From the NCBI GenBank assembly GCA_013041835.1, contig JABDRH010000241.1, positions 1 to 6,913 on the forward strand: DNA of 6,913 bases, written 5' to 3'. Shown here piece by piece: positions 6,657-6,913 of this stretch (positions are counted from its first letter, which is position 1; each line of letters begins with the position of its first letter). Below the pieces are notes generated by a model. The model made no database searches. It was not told where the DNA came from and saw only the letters and a list, made by a program, of their open reading frames with translations. The DNA is from Desulfatitalea sp. (GTDB taxonomy: Bacteria > Desulfobacterota > Desulfobacteria > Desulfobacterales > Desulfosarcinaceae). The position numbers were made by a program, and so were the translations under genes.

Positions 6657-6690
6657 GATAATCTCCATCGGGTATCGCGCACCCGTTATC
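6657..6690 (+). promoter_or_regulatory. Bulged stem-loop between secY and infA
   Basis: CGGGT (6669-6673) pairs with ACCCG (6681-6685) around a 7-nt loop. Directly outside, GATAA (6657-6661) pairs with TTATC (6686-6690), leaving a 7-nt bulge (6662-6668) on the 5' side only. No T-run follows, so it is not an intrinsic terminator. It ends 7 nt before the infA Shine-Dalgarno (AGGGGGA, 6697-6703). It may be a control or processing element; this is inferred from position only. Confidence 0.4.
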
Positions 6691-6706
6691 AACCTTAGGG
6701 GGATAT

Positions 6707-6913
6707 ATGGCCAAGGAAGAGCCGATTCGGGTAGAAGGCGTTGTTCTAGAAACGCTGCCCAATGCAATGTTTAAAGTGGAACTGGAAAACAAACATCAGG
6801 TCCTGGCCCACATCAGCGGTAAAATGCGGATGCATTTTATTAAAATCCTTCCTGGGGATAAGGTAACCGTGGAGTTGTCGCCGTATGATCTGAGTCGCGG
6901 CCGGATTACTTAC
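6707..6913 (+). CDS. infA: Translation initiation factor IF-1 (3' end outside window)
   Basis: 69 codons are visible before the window ends; IF-1 is usually 72 residues, so only a few codons and the stop are missing. IF-1 is a single OB-fold protein that binds the 30S A-site during initiation and helps IF-2 and IF-3. The sequence closely follows the family: [30 protein letters not shown], then [45 protein letters not shown] at 6697-6703 lies just before the ATG at 6707. It follows secY after 55 nt with no adk, map or rpmJ between. In many bacteria infA is followed by rpmJ, rpsM, rpsK, rpsD and rpoA, which would be expected to the right. Confidence 0.97.
   Translation, partial: MAKEEPIRVEGVVLETLPNAMFKVELENKHQVLAHISGKMRMHFIKILPGDKVTVELSPYDLSRGRITY

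Noticed and set aside
6669..6685. Intrinsic terminator after secY
   Set aside because: The stem is short and is not followed by a T-run; infA begins soon after with its own ribosome binding site, so read-through is more likely.
1..6913. A new multi-gene system hidden in the window
   Set aside because: Every gene belongs to the well-known S10-spc cluster in standard order, and spacers are at most 88 nt, leaving no room for additional genes.

Overview
The window is a continuous stretch of the bacterial S10–spc ribosomal protein cluster, all on the + strand. It runs from the 3' end of rpsC, through rplP-rpmC-rpsQ-rplN-rplX-rplE-rpsN-rpsH-rplF-rplR-rpsE-rpmD-rplO and secY, into infA, which is cut by the right edge. 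Gene order and protein sequences are typical of bacteria. The features that hint at lineage are the fusion of the S10 and spc blocks without a break, the zinc-ribbon form of S14, a four-cysteine L24, TTG starts on rpsN and rpsE, and a SecY of 438 residues. Together they fit a Gram-negative, deltaproteobacterial (Desulfobacterota-like) organism. That placement is an inference from general resemblance and is not proven by any single marker.

Layout: bases 1-156 hold the end of S3. Bases 221-1111 hold L16, L29 and S17, tightly coupled by 4-nt and 11-nt overlaps. Bases 1129-3097 hold L14, L24, L5, S14 and S8, separated by spacers of 17-58 nt. Bases 3186-5334 hold L6, L18, S5, L30 and L15. SecY follows L15 with no spacer (stop TAA directly abutting ATG), and infA starts 55 nt after secY. 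No intergenic gap exceeds 88 nt, so there is no long gene-free stretch. I see no convincing promoter or intrinsic terminator, so all sixteen genes are probably read on one long transcript that begins upstream and continues downstream.

How the genes work together: fourteen of them encode ribosomal subunit proteins that must be made in matched amounts. SecY forms the membrane channel through which ribosomes export nascent proteins, and IF-1 acts at initiation on the 30S subunit. Expression is expected to be balanced by translational coupling and by feedback binding of ribosomal proteins to the mRNA. Several spacers contain small inverted repeats that could take part in this: one at the rplX stop/rplE leader, one before rplR and one before infA. 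These are sequence observations without functional proof.

This is a core housekeeping region. I found no mobile element, CRISPR array, RNA gene, broken gene or undescribed multi-gene system. The points worth a second look are modest: the direct secY-infA junction, the spacer hairpins, the 8-G run in rplP, the L29 tail that overlaps rpsQ, and the paired zinc-type ribosomal proteins.
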